From an uncultured Lachnospiraceae bacterium (lineage in GTDB: Bacteria > Bacillota > Clostridia > Lachnospirales > Lachnospiraceae): DNA of 64,000 bases. Made by a program: the position numbers and the translations under genes. The notes below the pieces were generated by a model that was given only the letters and a program-made list of their open reading frames with translations, did not search any database and was not told where the DNA came from. Position 1 is the stretch's first letter; each line of letters opens with the position of its first letter. The stretch lies in the NCBI GenBank assembly GCA_910588285.1, contig CAJUQB010000003.1:1-64000 (forward strand), given 5' to 3'. Below, piece after piece: positions 15,491 through 24,258 of the stretch.

Positions 15491-16342
15491 ATGGAGGGAA
15501 GGATCCGTGTGGCGGCTGTGGGCGATAATTGCATGGACTGCTACGATGATTTGGGAAAGAGCTTTCCGGGCGGGAACCCGGTGAATGTGGCTGTATACAT
15601 CCGGCGGCTGGGAGGCGAGGCTTCCTATACGGGCGCTGTTGGGACGGACGAGAGCGGAAGGCGGATGGTGGAGGCCATCCGCGGGAAGGGGGTGGATACC
15701 TCCCATGTCCAGGTGCTGGAGGGAAAGACGGCGGTCAGCCATGTGCAGATTGTGGACGGAGACCGGGTGTTCGGCGAATACGAGGAGGGCGTGCTGGCGG
15801 ATTTTAAGCTGCGTCAGGAGGATATTTCCTTTCTGTGCGCTCAGGATCTGGTGGTGACCGGAATCTGGGGAATGATTGAGGGAGAGCTGCCCCGGATTAT
15901 CCAAAATGTGCCGGTGGCCTTTGATTTTGCCAATAAATTTGCCAGCCCGGTTGTGGATCAGGCCCTTCCCTATGTCACATACGCATTTTTTTCCTACGAT
16001 GAGGAGGCAAAGGAGGAATTTGCCCGGCGGTATCAGAGCCTTGGCCTGGAGCCAAAGGATTCGGAGGAGGAGCTGCTTGGCTGCTTCCTGGAGGCTGTCC
16101 AGAGCAAAGGCCCCAGGGTGGTGGTTGTGACCCGGGGCAGCAAGGGCAGCCTGGCATGGGACGGAAAACAGCGCTATTGCTATGGCATTGCCAAATGCGA
16201 GGTGGTGGATACTATGGGGGCCGGAGACAGCTTTATTGCAGGCTTTTTGTATGGGATCCTCCAGGGCAGGAGCATTCCGGAGGCCATGGAGGCCGGGGCA
16301 GAGAACAGTGCGGTGACCCTTGGGTATTCCGGGGCATGGTAG
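15491..16342 (+). CDS. PfkB-family kinase, FrlD-like
   Basis: A 283-residue ribokinase-fold enzyme. VAAVGDNCMDCYDDLG at the N-terminus and GGNPVNVAVYIRRLGG are substrate-side motifs; DTMGAGDSFIAGF near residue 240 is the ATP/anion-hole signature with the catalytic aspartate. The arrangement and the 'GDN..D..D' start resemble fructoselysine 6-kinase. With the upstream SIS deglycase it forms a kinase/deglycase pair for an Amadori-type or glycosyl-amine compound. A RBS (AGGAGG) lies 7 bases upstream. No transporter is in this sub-operon, so uptake may depend on the ABC system at 19577-22131. Confidence 0.82.
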   Translation: MEGRIRVAAVGDNCMDCYDDLGKSFPGGNPVNVAVYIRRLGGEASYTGAVGTDESGRRMVEAIRGKGVDTSHVQVLEGKTAVSHVQIVDGDRVFGEYEEGVLADFKLRQEDISFLCAQDLVVTGIWGMIEGELPRIIQNVPVAFDFANKFASPVVDQALPYVTYAFFSYDEEAKEEFARRYQSLGLEPKDSEEELLGCFLEAVQSKGPRVVVVTRGSKGSLAWDGKQRYCYGIAKCEVVDTMGAGDSFIAGFLYGILQGRSIPEAMEAGAENSAVTLGYSGAW

Positions 16343-16370
16343 CTTCCTCTGTGAATGATGTATAAAAAGA

Positions 16371-16395
16371 GGCAGGATTCTTTGTGGATCCTGCC
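16371..16395 (+). terminator. Hairpin after the first kinase
   Basis: GGCAGGAT pairs with ATCCTGCC around 9 bases, just before the next promoter. No T-tract follows, so termination strength is doubtful. Confidence 0.45.
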
Positions 16396-16398
16396 AGA

Positions 16399-16428
16399 TT
16401 GACAAAACGTTATATAACGTTATATAAT
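16399..16428 (+). promoter_or_regulatory. Promoter with palindromic operator before MATE gene
   Basis: TTGACA at 16399-16404 and TATAAT at 16423-16428 are 18 bases apart. The spacer holds the perfect 14-bp palindrome ACGTTATATAACGT (16407-16420). The same palindrome recurs before the substrate-binding protein gene at 19536-19549, so one regulator, most likely the GntR protein at 17884, would control both units. Confidence 0.8.
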
Positions 16429-16448
16429 GAATGCAAGGAGGGAGGAAG

Positions 16449-17816
16449 ATGGGAAGAAGGACGGTTTCCTTGACAGAAGGGCCGATTCTTTCCGGGCTGT
16501 TTCAGCTGTTTTGGCCGATTATGCTGGGGGCCCTGCTGCAGCAGTGCTACAATACCATTGATGTTGCCATTGTGGGGAACTGCCTGGGCAAGGAAGCGCT
16601 GGCAGCTGTGGGCGGAACCAGCTCCACCATGACGAACCTGATGATGGAATTCCTGGTGGGGATTTCCTCCGGGGCAGGGGTGGTGATCGCCCAGTACTAC
16701 GGAGCAGGCAGGAAGCGGGAGCTTTCCCAGAGCATCCGCACTGCCGTGGGAATCGGGACTTTCCTGGGCCTGGTTCTCAGCATCGCAGGTATTGTGATGG
16801 CGCCCTTTGTCCTTCGATGGATCCACGCGCCGGCAGAGATTGCCGGGATGGCAAGGATTTATCTGCAGACCTATTTCTGCGGGCTGGTGCCCATGTCCCT
16901 GTACAATACGGGGGCTGCCGTTTTAAGGGCCGTGGGGGATACGAAGCGGCCGCTATATTTTCTGATTCTCTGCTGTATCCTGAACCTGCTGCTGGATCTG
17001 TTGTTTGTGGCAGTGCTTGGATGGGGGATCCTGGGAGCGGCGCTGGCCACGGTGGTATCCCAGAGCTTAAGCGCCCTGCTGGTGCTGCGGATACTTTTTC
17101 GGAGCAGAGCGTATTTCCAGACCTCTGCCCAGGGGGGCGGAGCTTGGGGAAGGAACCAAAAACGAATGCTTGCCATTGGGCTGCCCTCAGGCCTGCAGGC
17201 AGTGATGTATTCCATTTCCAATATGGTGATCCAGTCCCAGGTCAATACCTTTTCCACAGATGTGATTGCCGCATCCTCGGTATTTGACCGGCTGGAAGGC
17301 TTCTTCTGGATGATGTTCAATGCCTATGGCGTGGCGGTGCTGACCTTTATGGGGCAGAATTACGGCGCAGGGGAGGGAAAGCGCATGCGCCAGGGGATTC
17401 GGATCGCCCTGATTGCAGGTGTTGGCCTGGCCCTTTTGCTGAGCGGCCTTTCCATGGCAGGCGGGAAATGGTTCTTCCGGATGTTTACTGACGATGGGGC
17501 AGTGCAGGAAATGGGGCTGTCCATACTGTATTTTATGATGCCCTGGTATTTCATCTATGTGTTTATTGAGGTGCTCTCAGGCGCTATCCGCAGCACCGGG
17601 GAGGCGGTAATGCCCATGCTGATCTGCTGCTTCGGAATCTGTGCTGTGCGCATGGTCTGGGGGCTTGCAGTTGCACCGGCCTTCCATGAGATTCGGCTGC
17701 TGCTGCTGGGATATCCCGTCAGCTGGGCGGTGACAGCGCTGCTGTTTCTCGCATATTACCTGCTGGGCGGACCAAGGGAGCGAATTGCAAAGGCAGGCCA
17801 GGAGAGCGGGCTGTAA
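16449..17816 (+). CDS. MATE-family multidrug/organic cation exporter
   Basis: A 455-residue membrane protein with about 12 hydrophobic segments in two repeats, starting LTEGPILSGLFQLFWPIMLG and containing QQCYNTIDVAIVGNCLG, typical of MATE sodium- or proton-coupled exporters. ATG 16449 is chosen for AAGGAGGGAGG directly upstream. Its promoter carries the same operator as the fructoselysine importer operon and it precedes the GntR gene by 67 bases, so it may be co-regulated with Amadori catabolism. Export of a toxic intermediate, surplus amine or glycation product is conceivable; drug export cannot be excluded. Confidence 0.85.
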   Translation: MGRRTVSLTEGPILSGLFQLFWPIMLGALLQQCYNTIDVAIVGNCLGKEALAAVGGTSSTMTNLMMEFLVGISSGAGVVIAQYYGAGRKRELSQSIRTAVGIGTFLGLVLSIAGIVMAPFVLRWIHAPAEIAGMARIYLQTYFCGLVPMSLYNTGAAVLRAVGDTKRPLYFLILCCILNLLLDLLFVAVLGWGILGAALATVVSQSLSALLVLRILFRSRAYFQTSAQGGGAWGRNQKRMLAIGLPSGLQAVMYSISNMVIQSQVNTFSTDVIAASSVFDRLEGFFWMMFNAYGVAVLTFMGQNYGAGEGKRMRQGIRIALIAGVGLALLLSGLSMAGGKWFFRMFTDDGAVQEMGLSILYFMMPWYFIYVFIEVLSGAIRSTGEAVMPMLICCFGICAVRMVWGLAVAPAFHEIRLLLLGYPVSWAVTALLFLAYYLLGGPRERIAKAGQESGL

Positions 17817-17883
17817 AGGCGGCACCAGAGGAGCGGATTGCCCAAGGCGGCACCAGGGGAAATGTAAGAAAGGGGCATAAAGA

Positions 17884-18621
17884 ATGCTGGATGCAAACAA
17901 CACCATACCATTATATCTGCAGATGAAGGAGCTGATCAAGAGCGCCATCCTGTCCCGGGAATATAAGAACGGGGAGCAGCTGCCCACGGAGCCGGAGCTG
18001 GGCGAGAAGTATGGCGTCAGCCGCATCACGGTGCGCAAGGCTGTGGAGGAGCTCTGCAGGGAGGGCTTTCTGGTGAAGAAGCAGGGGAAGGGAACTTTTG
18101 TAAAGCAGCGGAAGATCCAGCGGAAGATGGAGCACCTTCTAAGCTTTACCCAGGCCTGCGAGAGCAATGGCATGGTGCCCTCCACCAGCGTGCTGAAGCG
18201 GCAGCAGATCGCTCTGGAGCCCTGGATTGCAGAGGAATTTCAGCTGGAGTCCGGAATGCCCATGGTGATGATCCAGCGTCTAAGGAAGGCGGACGGCACG
18301 CCGGTGATGCTGGAGAACAATTACTACCCCGGGGAGGATTTCGGGTATCTGATGGAGGAGGCGCTGGAGGGCTCCCTGTACCGGCTGCTGGAGGAAAAAT
18401 ACCATGTGTTCGTGGATTCCTCCCGGGATTCCTATCTGGATGTGGTGAAGGCAGATGCCGAGCAGGCCAGGATCCTGGAGGTCGGGTGCGGCGAGCCGCT
18501 GTTCTGTATGCAGACCAAGATATACGACAGGCAGGACCGGCTCATCCATATCGGCCTGGAATATATTGTGTGCGAGCGATACCGCTTCGGTCTGGTGGAT
18601 TACTATATGAGCCGGCAGTAG
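17884..18621 (+). CDS. frlR: GntR/UTRA regulator of Amadori catabolism (FrlR-like)
   Basis: A 245-residue GntR-family protein. The winged helix (residues 1-75) carries QLPTEPELGEKYGVSRITVR and KQGKGTFV; the UTRA domain follows from about 95, with MIQRLRKADGTPVMLENNYY. B. subtilis FrlR, which represses its fructosamine operon, belongs to the same subfamily. The gene lies directly before the kinase and importer genes. Two copies of the palindrome ACGTTATATAACGT, before the MATE gene and before the importer, are its likely operators. The symbol is given on context. Confidence 0.75.
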   Translation: MLDANNTIPLYLQMKELIKSAILSREYKNGEQLPTEPELGEKYGVSRITVRKAVEELCREGFLVKKQGKGTFVKQRKIQRKMEHLLSFTQACESNGMVPSTSVLKRQQIALEPWIAEEFQLESGMPMVMIQRLRKADGTPVMLENNYYPGEDFGYLMEEALEGSLYRLLEEKYHVFVDSSRDSYLDVVKADAEQARILEVGCGEPLFCMQTKIYDRQDRLIHIGLEYIVCERYRFGLVDYYMSRQ

Positions 18622-18641
18622 AGGAAAATGAGGTGATGACA

Positions 18642-19514
18642 ATGGAGAGAAATAAAGAAGCGCCGGGGCTTCGAGTGCTTGGCTTCGGCGACAATGTGGT
18701 AGATAAATACGAGCACAGGGGGCAAATGTATCCCGGCGGCAACTGTGTGAATTTTGCGGTGTTTGCCAAGGCCCATCAGGTGGAATGTGCCGCCTATATG
18801 GGATATTTTGGAAATGATGAGGCCGGGTATTATGTGGAGGAGATCCTAAAGCAGCTTGGCGTGGAGCTGACCCTAAGCCGCAGGCTGGAGGGGGAAAACG
18901 GCTATGCCAGGGTGACGGTCCGGGAGGGAGACCGGGTGTTTTTGGAATCCAACCATGGCGGGATTCGCGGGAGGGTTCCCTTTGAGCTGGGTGGGCCGGA
19001 GCTTGCATACATACAGAATTTTGACCTGGTGCATTCCGGGAATTACAGCTTCACGGAGGAGATGCTGCCCAGAATCCAAAGGCTTGGGGTGCCGGTATCC
19101 TTTGATTTTTCCGACGATTCCAAACCGGACTACTACCGGCAGGTGGCGCCTCATGTGACCTATGCCTTCTGTTCGAAAGGCGGCGATGAGGAAGCGGTGA
19201 CAAAGCATCTGCGCTGGGTAAAGGAGCTGGGGCCAGAGCTTGTGATGGCATCCCGGGGAGCGGAGGGCTGCATCCTCTATGACGGGCAGCGTATGTACCG
19301 CCAGGAATCCGTGCCGATTGAAAAGGTGGTGGATACCATGGGAGCCGGCGATTCCCTGATTACTTCCTTTTTGGTTCATTATCTGAACCGCAAAAAGCAG
19401 GGAGTGGCGCAGGAGGAGGCCATTGCGGAAAGCCTGAAAAGGGCGTCAGAATTTGCAGCCGGGGTTTGCGGCGTGGAAGGTTCCTTTGGATACGGAACAG
19501 GATATGAAGGATAA
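18642..19514 (+). CDS. frlD: Fructoselysine 6-kinase (PfkB family)
   Basis: A 290-residue ribokinase-family protein. The N-terminus has GFGDNVVDKYEHRGQMYPGG, and DTMGAGDSLITSF near residue 235 is the ATP-binding signature with the catalytic aspartate. FrlD phosphorylates fructoselysine at O6 in the cytoplasm. The start at 18642 has GAGGTG 6 bases upstream; ATG 18636 is possible. It follows the GntR gene by 20 bases and precedes the importer, whose final partner gene encodes a Bacillus-type FrlB. It differs clearly from the kinase at 15491, so the substrates may differ. Confidence 0.85.
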   Translation: MERNKEAPGLRVLGFGDNVVDKYEHRGQMYPGGNCVNFAVFAKAHQVECAAYMGYFGNDEAGYYVEEILKQLGVELTLSRRLEGENGYARVTVREGDRVFLESNHGGIRGRVPFELGGPELAYIQNFDLVHSGNYSFTEEMLPRIQRLGVPVSFDFSDDSKPDYYRQVAPHVTYAFCSKGGDEEAVTKHLRWVKELGPELVMASRGAEGCILYDGQRMYRQESVPIEKVVDTMGAGDSLITSFLVHYLNRKKQGVAQEEAIAESLKRASEFAAGVCGVEGSFGYGTGYEG

Positions 19515-19535
19515 TTTTTTTTACCCACAAACATG

Positions 19536-19555
19536 ACGTTATATAACGTTATAAT
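19536..19555 (+). promoter_or_regulatory. Palindromic operator and -10 box before importer operon
   Basis: The 14-bp palindrome ACGTTATATAACGT (19536-19549) abuts TATAAT at 19550-19555. No convincing -35 box is found 17 bases upstream. It is the second copy of the site at 16407-16420 and fits repression by the GntR protein encoded at 17884. Confidence 0.7.
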
Positions 19556-19576
19556 ATAAAAAAGGAGAGAAAGAAC

Positions 19577-20545
19577 ATGAAAAAAAGGATTGTATCACTG
19601 ATGTTGGCAGCAGTTACAGCCATTGGCCTGTTGGCCGGATGCGGAAATTATGGGAAGGAAGCCGCTTCCCAGGGCGCAGGTACAGAGAGCGGAGGCGGAG
19701 AAGCCCAGGGAGACAGCACAGAGAGCAAAGGCCAGGAGCCTCAGGGGGACGGCACAGAGAGCGGCGGAGAGGGAGCCGGCAGTTCTACGGTATTTACCAC
19801 CAAGGTATTCCGGGTGGGCATGGAGTGCAGCTATTCTCCCTTCAATTGGACCCAGAGCGATGATTCCAACGGGGCGGTGCCCATTGAGGGAACTTCTGAT
19901 TATGCCTATGGCTATGACGTGGAGATGGCCAAGCGGATCTGCGAGAAGAATGGCTGGGAGCTTCAGATCTACAAAATCGACTGGGACGGTCTGGTGCTGG
20001 CGTTAAATTCCAACAAGATTGATGCCATCATTGCCGGTATGGGCGTGACTGAGGACCGGAAGAAGAGCGTGGATTTTTCCGATTATTACTGGACCTCAGA
20101 TACCTGTATGATCGTAAAGGGGGACAGCGAGCTGGCAAATGCCACTTCCCTGGAGGATTTCAGAGGCTGCAAGGTGACAAGCCAGCTGAATTCCATGTGG
20201 ATGGCCCTGATCAGCCAGATCCCAGAGGTGGATGAGCAGCCGGGCCTGGGCGGCAATTCCGAGATTCTGGTGGCTGTCCGCTCCGGCAAGCTGGACGGCA
20301 CCATCCTGGGTGAGACGGAAGCCTACTCTGCCATCATGGCAAACCCGGATCTGGCCATGGTGAAATTTGAAAAGGGGAAGGGCTTTGAGGTCAGCGAGCA
20401 GGAATCCTCCGCAGCGGCAGCCATCCGCAAGGGGGAATCTGATCTGGCAGAGGCCATCAACGCAGCCTTGGCAGAGACGCCTGCAGAGGAGCGCTCAGAG
20501 CTGATGGAGCACATCCTTACGCTCCAGCCTATGGTTACGGAATAG
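19577..20545 (+). CDS. Polar amino acid-type ABC importer, substrate-binding lipoprotein
   Basis: A 322-residue exported protein. Residues 1-22 are a lipoprotein signal with the lipobox LLAGC (C22). A degenerate Gly/Glu/Ser-rich linker of repeated TESGG-type units follows to about residue 72, then a family 3 solute-binding domain with VGMECSYSPFNW, YDVEMAKRICEKNGW and DAIIAGMGVTEDRKKSVDFS. This family binds amino acids and opines. Placement between frlD and frlB points to fructoselysine or related Amadori compounds as ligand. Binding-site specificity is inference. Confidence 0.88.
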   Translation: MKKRIVSLMLAAVTAIGLLAGCGNYGKEAASQGAGTESGGGEAQGDSTESKGQEPQGDGTESGGEGAGSSTVFTTKVFRVGMECSYSPFNWTQSDDSNGAVPIEGTSDYAYGYDVEMAKRICEKNGWELQIYKIDWDGLVLALNSNKIDAIIAGMGVTEDRKKSVDFSDYYWTSDTCMIVKGDSELANATSLEDFRGCKVTSQLNSMWMALISQIPEVDEQPGLGGNSEILVAVRSGKLDGTILGETEAYSAIMANPDLAMVKFEKGKGFEVSEQESSAAAAIRKGESDLAEAINAALAETPAEERSELMEHILTLQPMVTE

Positions 20546-20575
20546 CATAGAAAACAGGAATGGGGGTAAGAGAGT

Positions 20576-21322
20576 ATGGATTTGCCAACCAGTTTTTTGG
20601 GATGGGTCAGCCTCATCTGGGAAAATTACAGCGGAATGTTCCTCTATGGGACACTGATTACCCTGGTGATCGCCATATCCGGCACGATCCTTGGGAGCCT
20701 GATCGGCTTTGTGGTTGGGATTGTGCAGGGGATTCCCGTGGAATCCGGCAGCAGTACCCTGCGCAGGGTAGTTGTAAAAATTTTAAATATTATTATCAGC
20801 ATTTATGTGGAAATTTTCCGTGGGACGCCTATGATGGTTCAGGCTGTGGTGGTGTTCTATGGCAGCATGCAGCTGTTTAACCTGGATATGCCGCCTCTTG
20901 CGGCAGGTATCCTGGTGCTGAGCCTGAATACAGGGGCCTACTTTGCCGAGTCTGTCCGGGGCGCCATCACCGGCATTGACCCGGGGCAGACAGAAGGGGC
21001 CAAGGCCATTGGCATGACCCACTTTCAGACCATGCTGTATGTGATCATTCCCCAGGCCTTCCGCACCCTGATCCCGCAGATCGGAAATGCCTTTGTTTCC
21101 GCCATCAAGGATACCTCGGTGCTGAATGTAATTACCGTATCGGAGCTGTATTTTGCAGGGCGCACGGCCTGCGGCGTGTACTTCCGGTACTTTGAGACCT
21201 ATTTTATCATTGCGCTCATTTACCTGATCCTGACCTTTGTGATGTCCAGGCTGTTGAAGCTTTTGGAGAAGCGGATGGACGGGTCGAGAAATTATGAGCT
21301 GCTGGAAGAAGGGGAGGTGTAG
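20576..21322 (+). CDS. Polar amino acid-type ABC importer, permease
   Basis: A 248-residue inner-membrane protein of the HisM/GlnP type with about five membrane spans. The cytoplasmic coupling helix carries EGAKAIGMTHFQTMLYVIIP, the usual EAA-loop form. EIFRGTPMMVQ and ESVRGAITGIDPGQTEGA are family marks. Two copies would form the channel for the lipoprotein encoded upstream, with the ATPase 2 bases downstream. Confidence 0.93.
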   Translation: MDLPTSFLGWVSLIWENYSGMFLYGTLITLVIAISGTILGSLIGFVVGIVQGIPVESGSSTLRRVVVKILNIIISIYVEIFRGTPMMVQAVVVFYGSMQLFNLDMPPLAAGILVLSLNTGAYFAESVRGAITGIDPGQTEGAKAIGMTHFQTMLYVIIPQAFRTLIPQIGNAFVSAIKDTSVLNVITVSELYFAGRTACGVYFRYFETYFIIALIYLILTFVMSRLLKLLEKRMDGSRNYELLEEGEV

Positions 21323-21324
21323 GT

Positions 21325-22131
21325 ATGTCTGGAATGCCAGAAAAAAGCGGGCTGGAAAAGAGCAGGCCGGAAAAATGCGTGCAGAGAAGGGATGCCAGGG
21401 AAACCCTGCGGGTGGAGCATCTGGGCAAATCCTTTGGGAGCCATGAGGTGTTAAGGGACATTGATTTTCAGGTCATGGAGGGAGAGGTGATCAGCATTAT
21501 CGGCGCCTCCGGCTCTGGGAAGTCCACACTGCTTCGATGTATCAACATGCTGGAGGAGCCCTCGGCCGGGAAGATTTATTACCGGGGGGAGGCGCTGCAG
21601 AACACGCCAAAGAAGGTCAGCAGCTACCGGGCGAAGGTAGGTATGGTGTTCCAGTCCTTCAACCTCTTTGCCAATATGTCTGCCCTGAAAAACTGTATGA
21701 TCGGCGTGGAAAAGGTGAAAAAGCAGAGCAGGCAGGAGGCGGAGGAGCTGGCCCTGCAGTACCTGAAAAAGGTTGGGATGGGGGCTTATGTCAAGGCCCG
21801 TCCCCATCAGCTCTCCGGCGGCCAGCGGCAGCGTGTGGCCATTGCCAGAGCGCTGGCCATGAAGCCGGATATCCTGTTGTTTGACGAGCCCACCAGCGCC
21901 CTGGACCCTGAGATGGTAGGTGAGGTGCTGGAGGTGATCAAGCAGCTGGCCCGGGAGGGGCTCACCATGGTCATCGTGACCCATGAGATGGCCTTTGCCA
22001 AGGAGGTATCCAGCCGGGTGGTATTTATGGACAAGGGCGTGATTGAAGAGGAGGGAACGCCGGACGTGATCTTTGAACACCCCAAAAGCCAGCGGACAAA
22101 GGAATTTTTGGGACGTTTTATGAACCGATAG
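21325..22131 (+). CDS. Polar amino acid-type ABC importer, ATPase
   Basis: A 268-residue GlnQ/HisP-type ATPase. Walker A GASGSGKST, signature LSGGQRQRVAIARA, Walker B ILLFDEPTSALDPEM and switch histidine in VTHEM are all present. The first 30 residues are a charged extension before the ABC core. It powers import through the adjacent permease and is translationally close to it (stop and start 2 bases apart). Confidence 0.94.
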   Translation: MSGMPEKSGLEKSRPEKCVQRRDARETLRVEHLGKSFGSHEVLRDIDFQVMEGEVISIIGASGSGKSTLLRCINMLEEPSAGKIYYRGEALQNTPKKVSSYRAKVGMVFQSFNLFANMSALKNCMIGVEKVKKQSRQEAEELALQYLKKVGMGAYVKARPHQLSGGQRQRVAIARALAMKPDILLFDEPTSALDPEMVGEVLEVIKQLAREGLTMVIVTHEMAFAKEVSSRVVFMDKGVIEEEGTPDVIFEHPKSQRTKEFLGRFMNR

Positions 22132-22143
22132 AAGGAGGAAGCC

Positions 22144-23148
22144 ATGCTGAAATTTGACTATGCGGAATATGCGGCCAGTGAGAAGGCCACATTGGAATCC
22201 AGGCAGGCAGCCGAGGCGGCGGCAAAAAACATCTGTGAGAGAGGGTGCGCCAATCTGTTCCTGGCAGGCGTGGGGGGAAGCCTAAGCCCTATGATGGCCC
22301 TGGGAGAAATGGCAAAGCAGCTGACAGACCTTCCCGTGTACGTGGAGCAGGCGGCGGAGCTTCTGGCCAGGGGGCACCGTCATCTGGGCCCGGGCTCGGT
22401 GGTGGTCACCATGTCAAAGTCAGGAGATACCAAGGAGACGGTAGCCATTGCCAAGGCCTGCCGGCAGCAGAAAATTCCGGTGGTGGCCCTGACCGGGGAC
22501 AGGGAGTCACCCCTGGGGGCGGAGGCAGAGTACCATATTCCCATGAGACATACCAACGGTGTGGAATATGAGTATATGCTGCTGTACTGGCTGTTCTTTG
22601 GCCTGCTGCATGCGCGGGGGGAGTTCCCCCAATATCCGGATTTTGCACAGCGTCTGACGCTGCTGCCCAGAAAGCTCTTGGCGGCAAAGGAGGCCTTTGA
22701 GGAACAGGCAGATGCCATCGCAGAGGCCTATTACCAGGAGCCCTATATGCTCTGGGTAGGCGGCGGGGAAATGTGGGGCGAGACATACCTGTTCTCCATG
22801 TGCATTCTGGAGGAAATGCAGTGGAAGCGCACCAAAGCCGTCACCAGTGCAGAGCTGTTCCACGGCACCCTGGAGCTGGTGGAGAAGGATACCTGCGTGT
22901 TCCTCATCAAGGGAGCAGGGGCCTGCCGCCAGCTGGATGAACGGGCCCAGCGTTTCCTGGAGCAGCATACCAATAAGCTTACAGTGATTGACCCTGCCCC
23001 CTATATGGAGGAGCAGGAGCCCTTCGGCTGGCTGCTGGCCCCCCTGTATGTGTCCACCCTGCTGGTGGACCGGCTGGCAGTACATATGGAGAAATACACA
23101 GGCCACGATCTGGATTTCAGGCGGTATTACAGGCAGTTTGAGTATTAA
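22144..23148 (+). CDS. SIS-domain sugar-phosphate deglycase-like protein
   Basis: A 334-residue double-SIS protein close in plan to the one at 14480: MLKFDYAEYA start, FLAGVGGSLSPM, TMSKSGDTKETVAIAKA, SAELFHGTLELVEKD and C-terminal FRRYYRQFEY. It lies 12 bases after the importer ATPase and before the Bacillus-type FrlB. Such proteins cleave 6-phosphorylated Amadori or Heyns products. Two deglycase-like genes in one operon suggest two substrates, for example fructose- and glucose-linked lysine, but I cannot assign which. Confidence 0.8.
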   Translation: MLKFDYAEYAASEKATLESRQAAEAAAKNICERGCANLFLAGVGGSLSPMMALGEMAKQLTDLPVYVEQAAELLARGHRHLGPGSVVVTMSKSGDTKETVAIAKACRQQKIPVVALTGDRESPLGAEAEYHIPMRHTNGVEYEYMLLYWLFFGLLHARGEFPQYPDFAQRLTLLPRKLLAAKEAFEEQADAIAEAYYQEPYMLWVGGGEMWGETYLFSMCILEEMQWKRTKAVTSAELFHGTLELVEKDTCVFLIKGAGACRQLDERAQRFLEQHTNKLTVIDPAPYMEEQEPFGWLLAPLYVSTLLVDRLAVHMEKYTGHDLDFRRYYRQFEY

Positions 23149-23232
23149 TTGGAATAGGAATGTGAGGAATGATCGGACGATTCGTGACGATTTGTTGGAA
23201 GAAAAGAGAATGTATATCAGGAGGTAGAGAGA

Positions 23233-24204
23233 ATGAATCCGGGAGAGATGATCAAGGATATTTTAACGAAAAAAGAGAGCGTAAAAAATGTATTTTTTGT
23301 GGCCTGCGGCGGGTCGCTGGTGGAATTCTATCCGCCGAAATATTTCATGGATGCTGAGGCAAAGAGTTGCAGCGCGTTCCTGTACAGCGGGAAGGAATTT
23401 GTCTGCGCAGCGCCGGCCTCCCTGGGGGAAAATTCCCTGGTGCTTCTGTGCTCCCACAGCGGAAAGACCCCGGAGGTCTTAGAAGCCGCAGCCCTGGCCA
23501 GGGAGCGGGGCGCAGTGATCGTCACCTATGCAGGGGTGGCAGGGACGCCGGTGAACGAGGCGGGAGACTACAATGTGGTATACGGAAACGCCACAGAGGA
23601 GGGAAGCCACTACGGAGATTCTCCGGTGCTGCTGTCCCTGCGGCTGATGGGAGAGCTGCTGGCAGCTACAGAGGAATACCCCCTTCTTGACCAGCTGAAG
23701 GACGGAATCTCCAAGATTGACACGGTGATCTATCATGCCATGGAGCAGGTGGAGGAGCGGGCCAGAGTCTGGGGCAGGGCCTATGAGAAGGAGGACATGA
23801 TGTATATCTTAGGCAGCGGCCCGGCCTTTGGCAATGTCTATGGATTTGCCATCTGCTCCATGATGGAAATGCAGTGGCAGCATGCGGCCTACATCCACTC
23901 GGCAGAGTATTTCCATGGCCCCTTTGAGGTGACGGACAAAAATACGGCCTATGTAGTGCTGGAGAGCAGCGGCCCGGCCCGTTGTATGGATGAGCGGGCC
24001 ATCCGTTTCCTGAAGCAGTACGGCGCCAAGTATGAGGTGGTGGATGCCAAGGAGCTGGGAGCGGACATCATAGATGAACGGGTGGTGGATTATTTTACCC
24101 CGCTGATGTTCTACAAGGTGATGTGCGTGTACCGCAAGGAGCTGGCAAAGCTTCGGAACCATCCCCTGGAGACCAGGCGGTATATGGGAAAAGTAGAATA
24201 TTAA
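23233..24204 (+). CDS. frlB: Fructoselysine 6-phosphate deglycase
   Basis: A 323-residue SIS-domain enzyme splitting fructoselysine 6-phosphate to glucose 6-phosphate and lysine. It matches the Bacillus FrlB pattern closely: VFFVACGGS, LLCSHSGKTPEVLEAAALAR, MMEMQWQHAAYIHSAEYF, YFHGPFEV and the end RRYMGKVEY. The start has AGGAGG 9 bases upstream. It is the last gene of the importer operon, 84 bases after the other deglycase and just before a strong terminator. The released lysine is the substrate of the kam operon 13 kb upstream. Confidence 0.88.
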   Translation: MNPGEMIKDILTKKESVKNVFFVACGGSLVEFYPPKYFMDAEAKSCSAFLYSGKEFVCAAPASLGENSLVLLCSHSGKTPEVLEAAALARERGAVIVTYAGVAGTPVNEAGDYNVVYGNATEEGSHYGDSPVLLSLRLMGELLAATEEYPLLDQLKDGISKIDTVIYHAMEQVEERARVWGRAYEKEDMMYILGSGPAFGNVYGFAICSMMEMQWQHAAYIHSAEYFHGPFEVTDKNTAYVVLESSGPARCMDERAIRFLKQYGAKYEVVDAKELGADIIDERVVDYFTPLMFYKVMCVYRKELAKLRNHPLETRRYMGKVEY

Positions 24205-24208
24205 ACAG

Positions 24209-24258
24209 AACCTCCCAAATTTCTTCCAAAGGCGGAAGAAATTTGGGAGGTTTGCTGT
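24209..24258 (+). terminator. Strong terminator of the Amadori operon
   Basis: A perfect 19-bp stem (24209-24227 with 24234-24252) and a 6-base loop are followed by a T-rich tract. It closes the frl operon. Confidence 0.85.
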
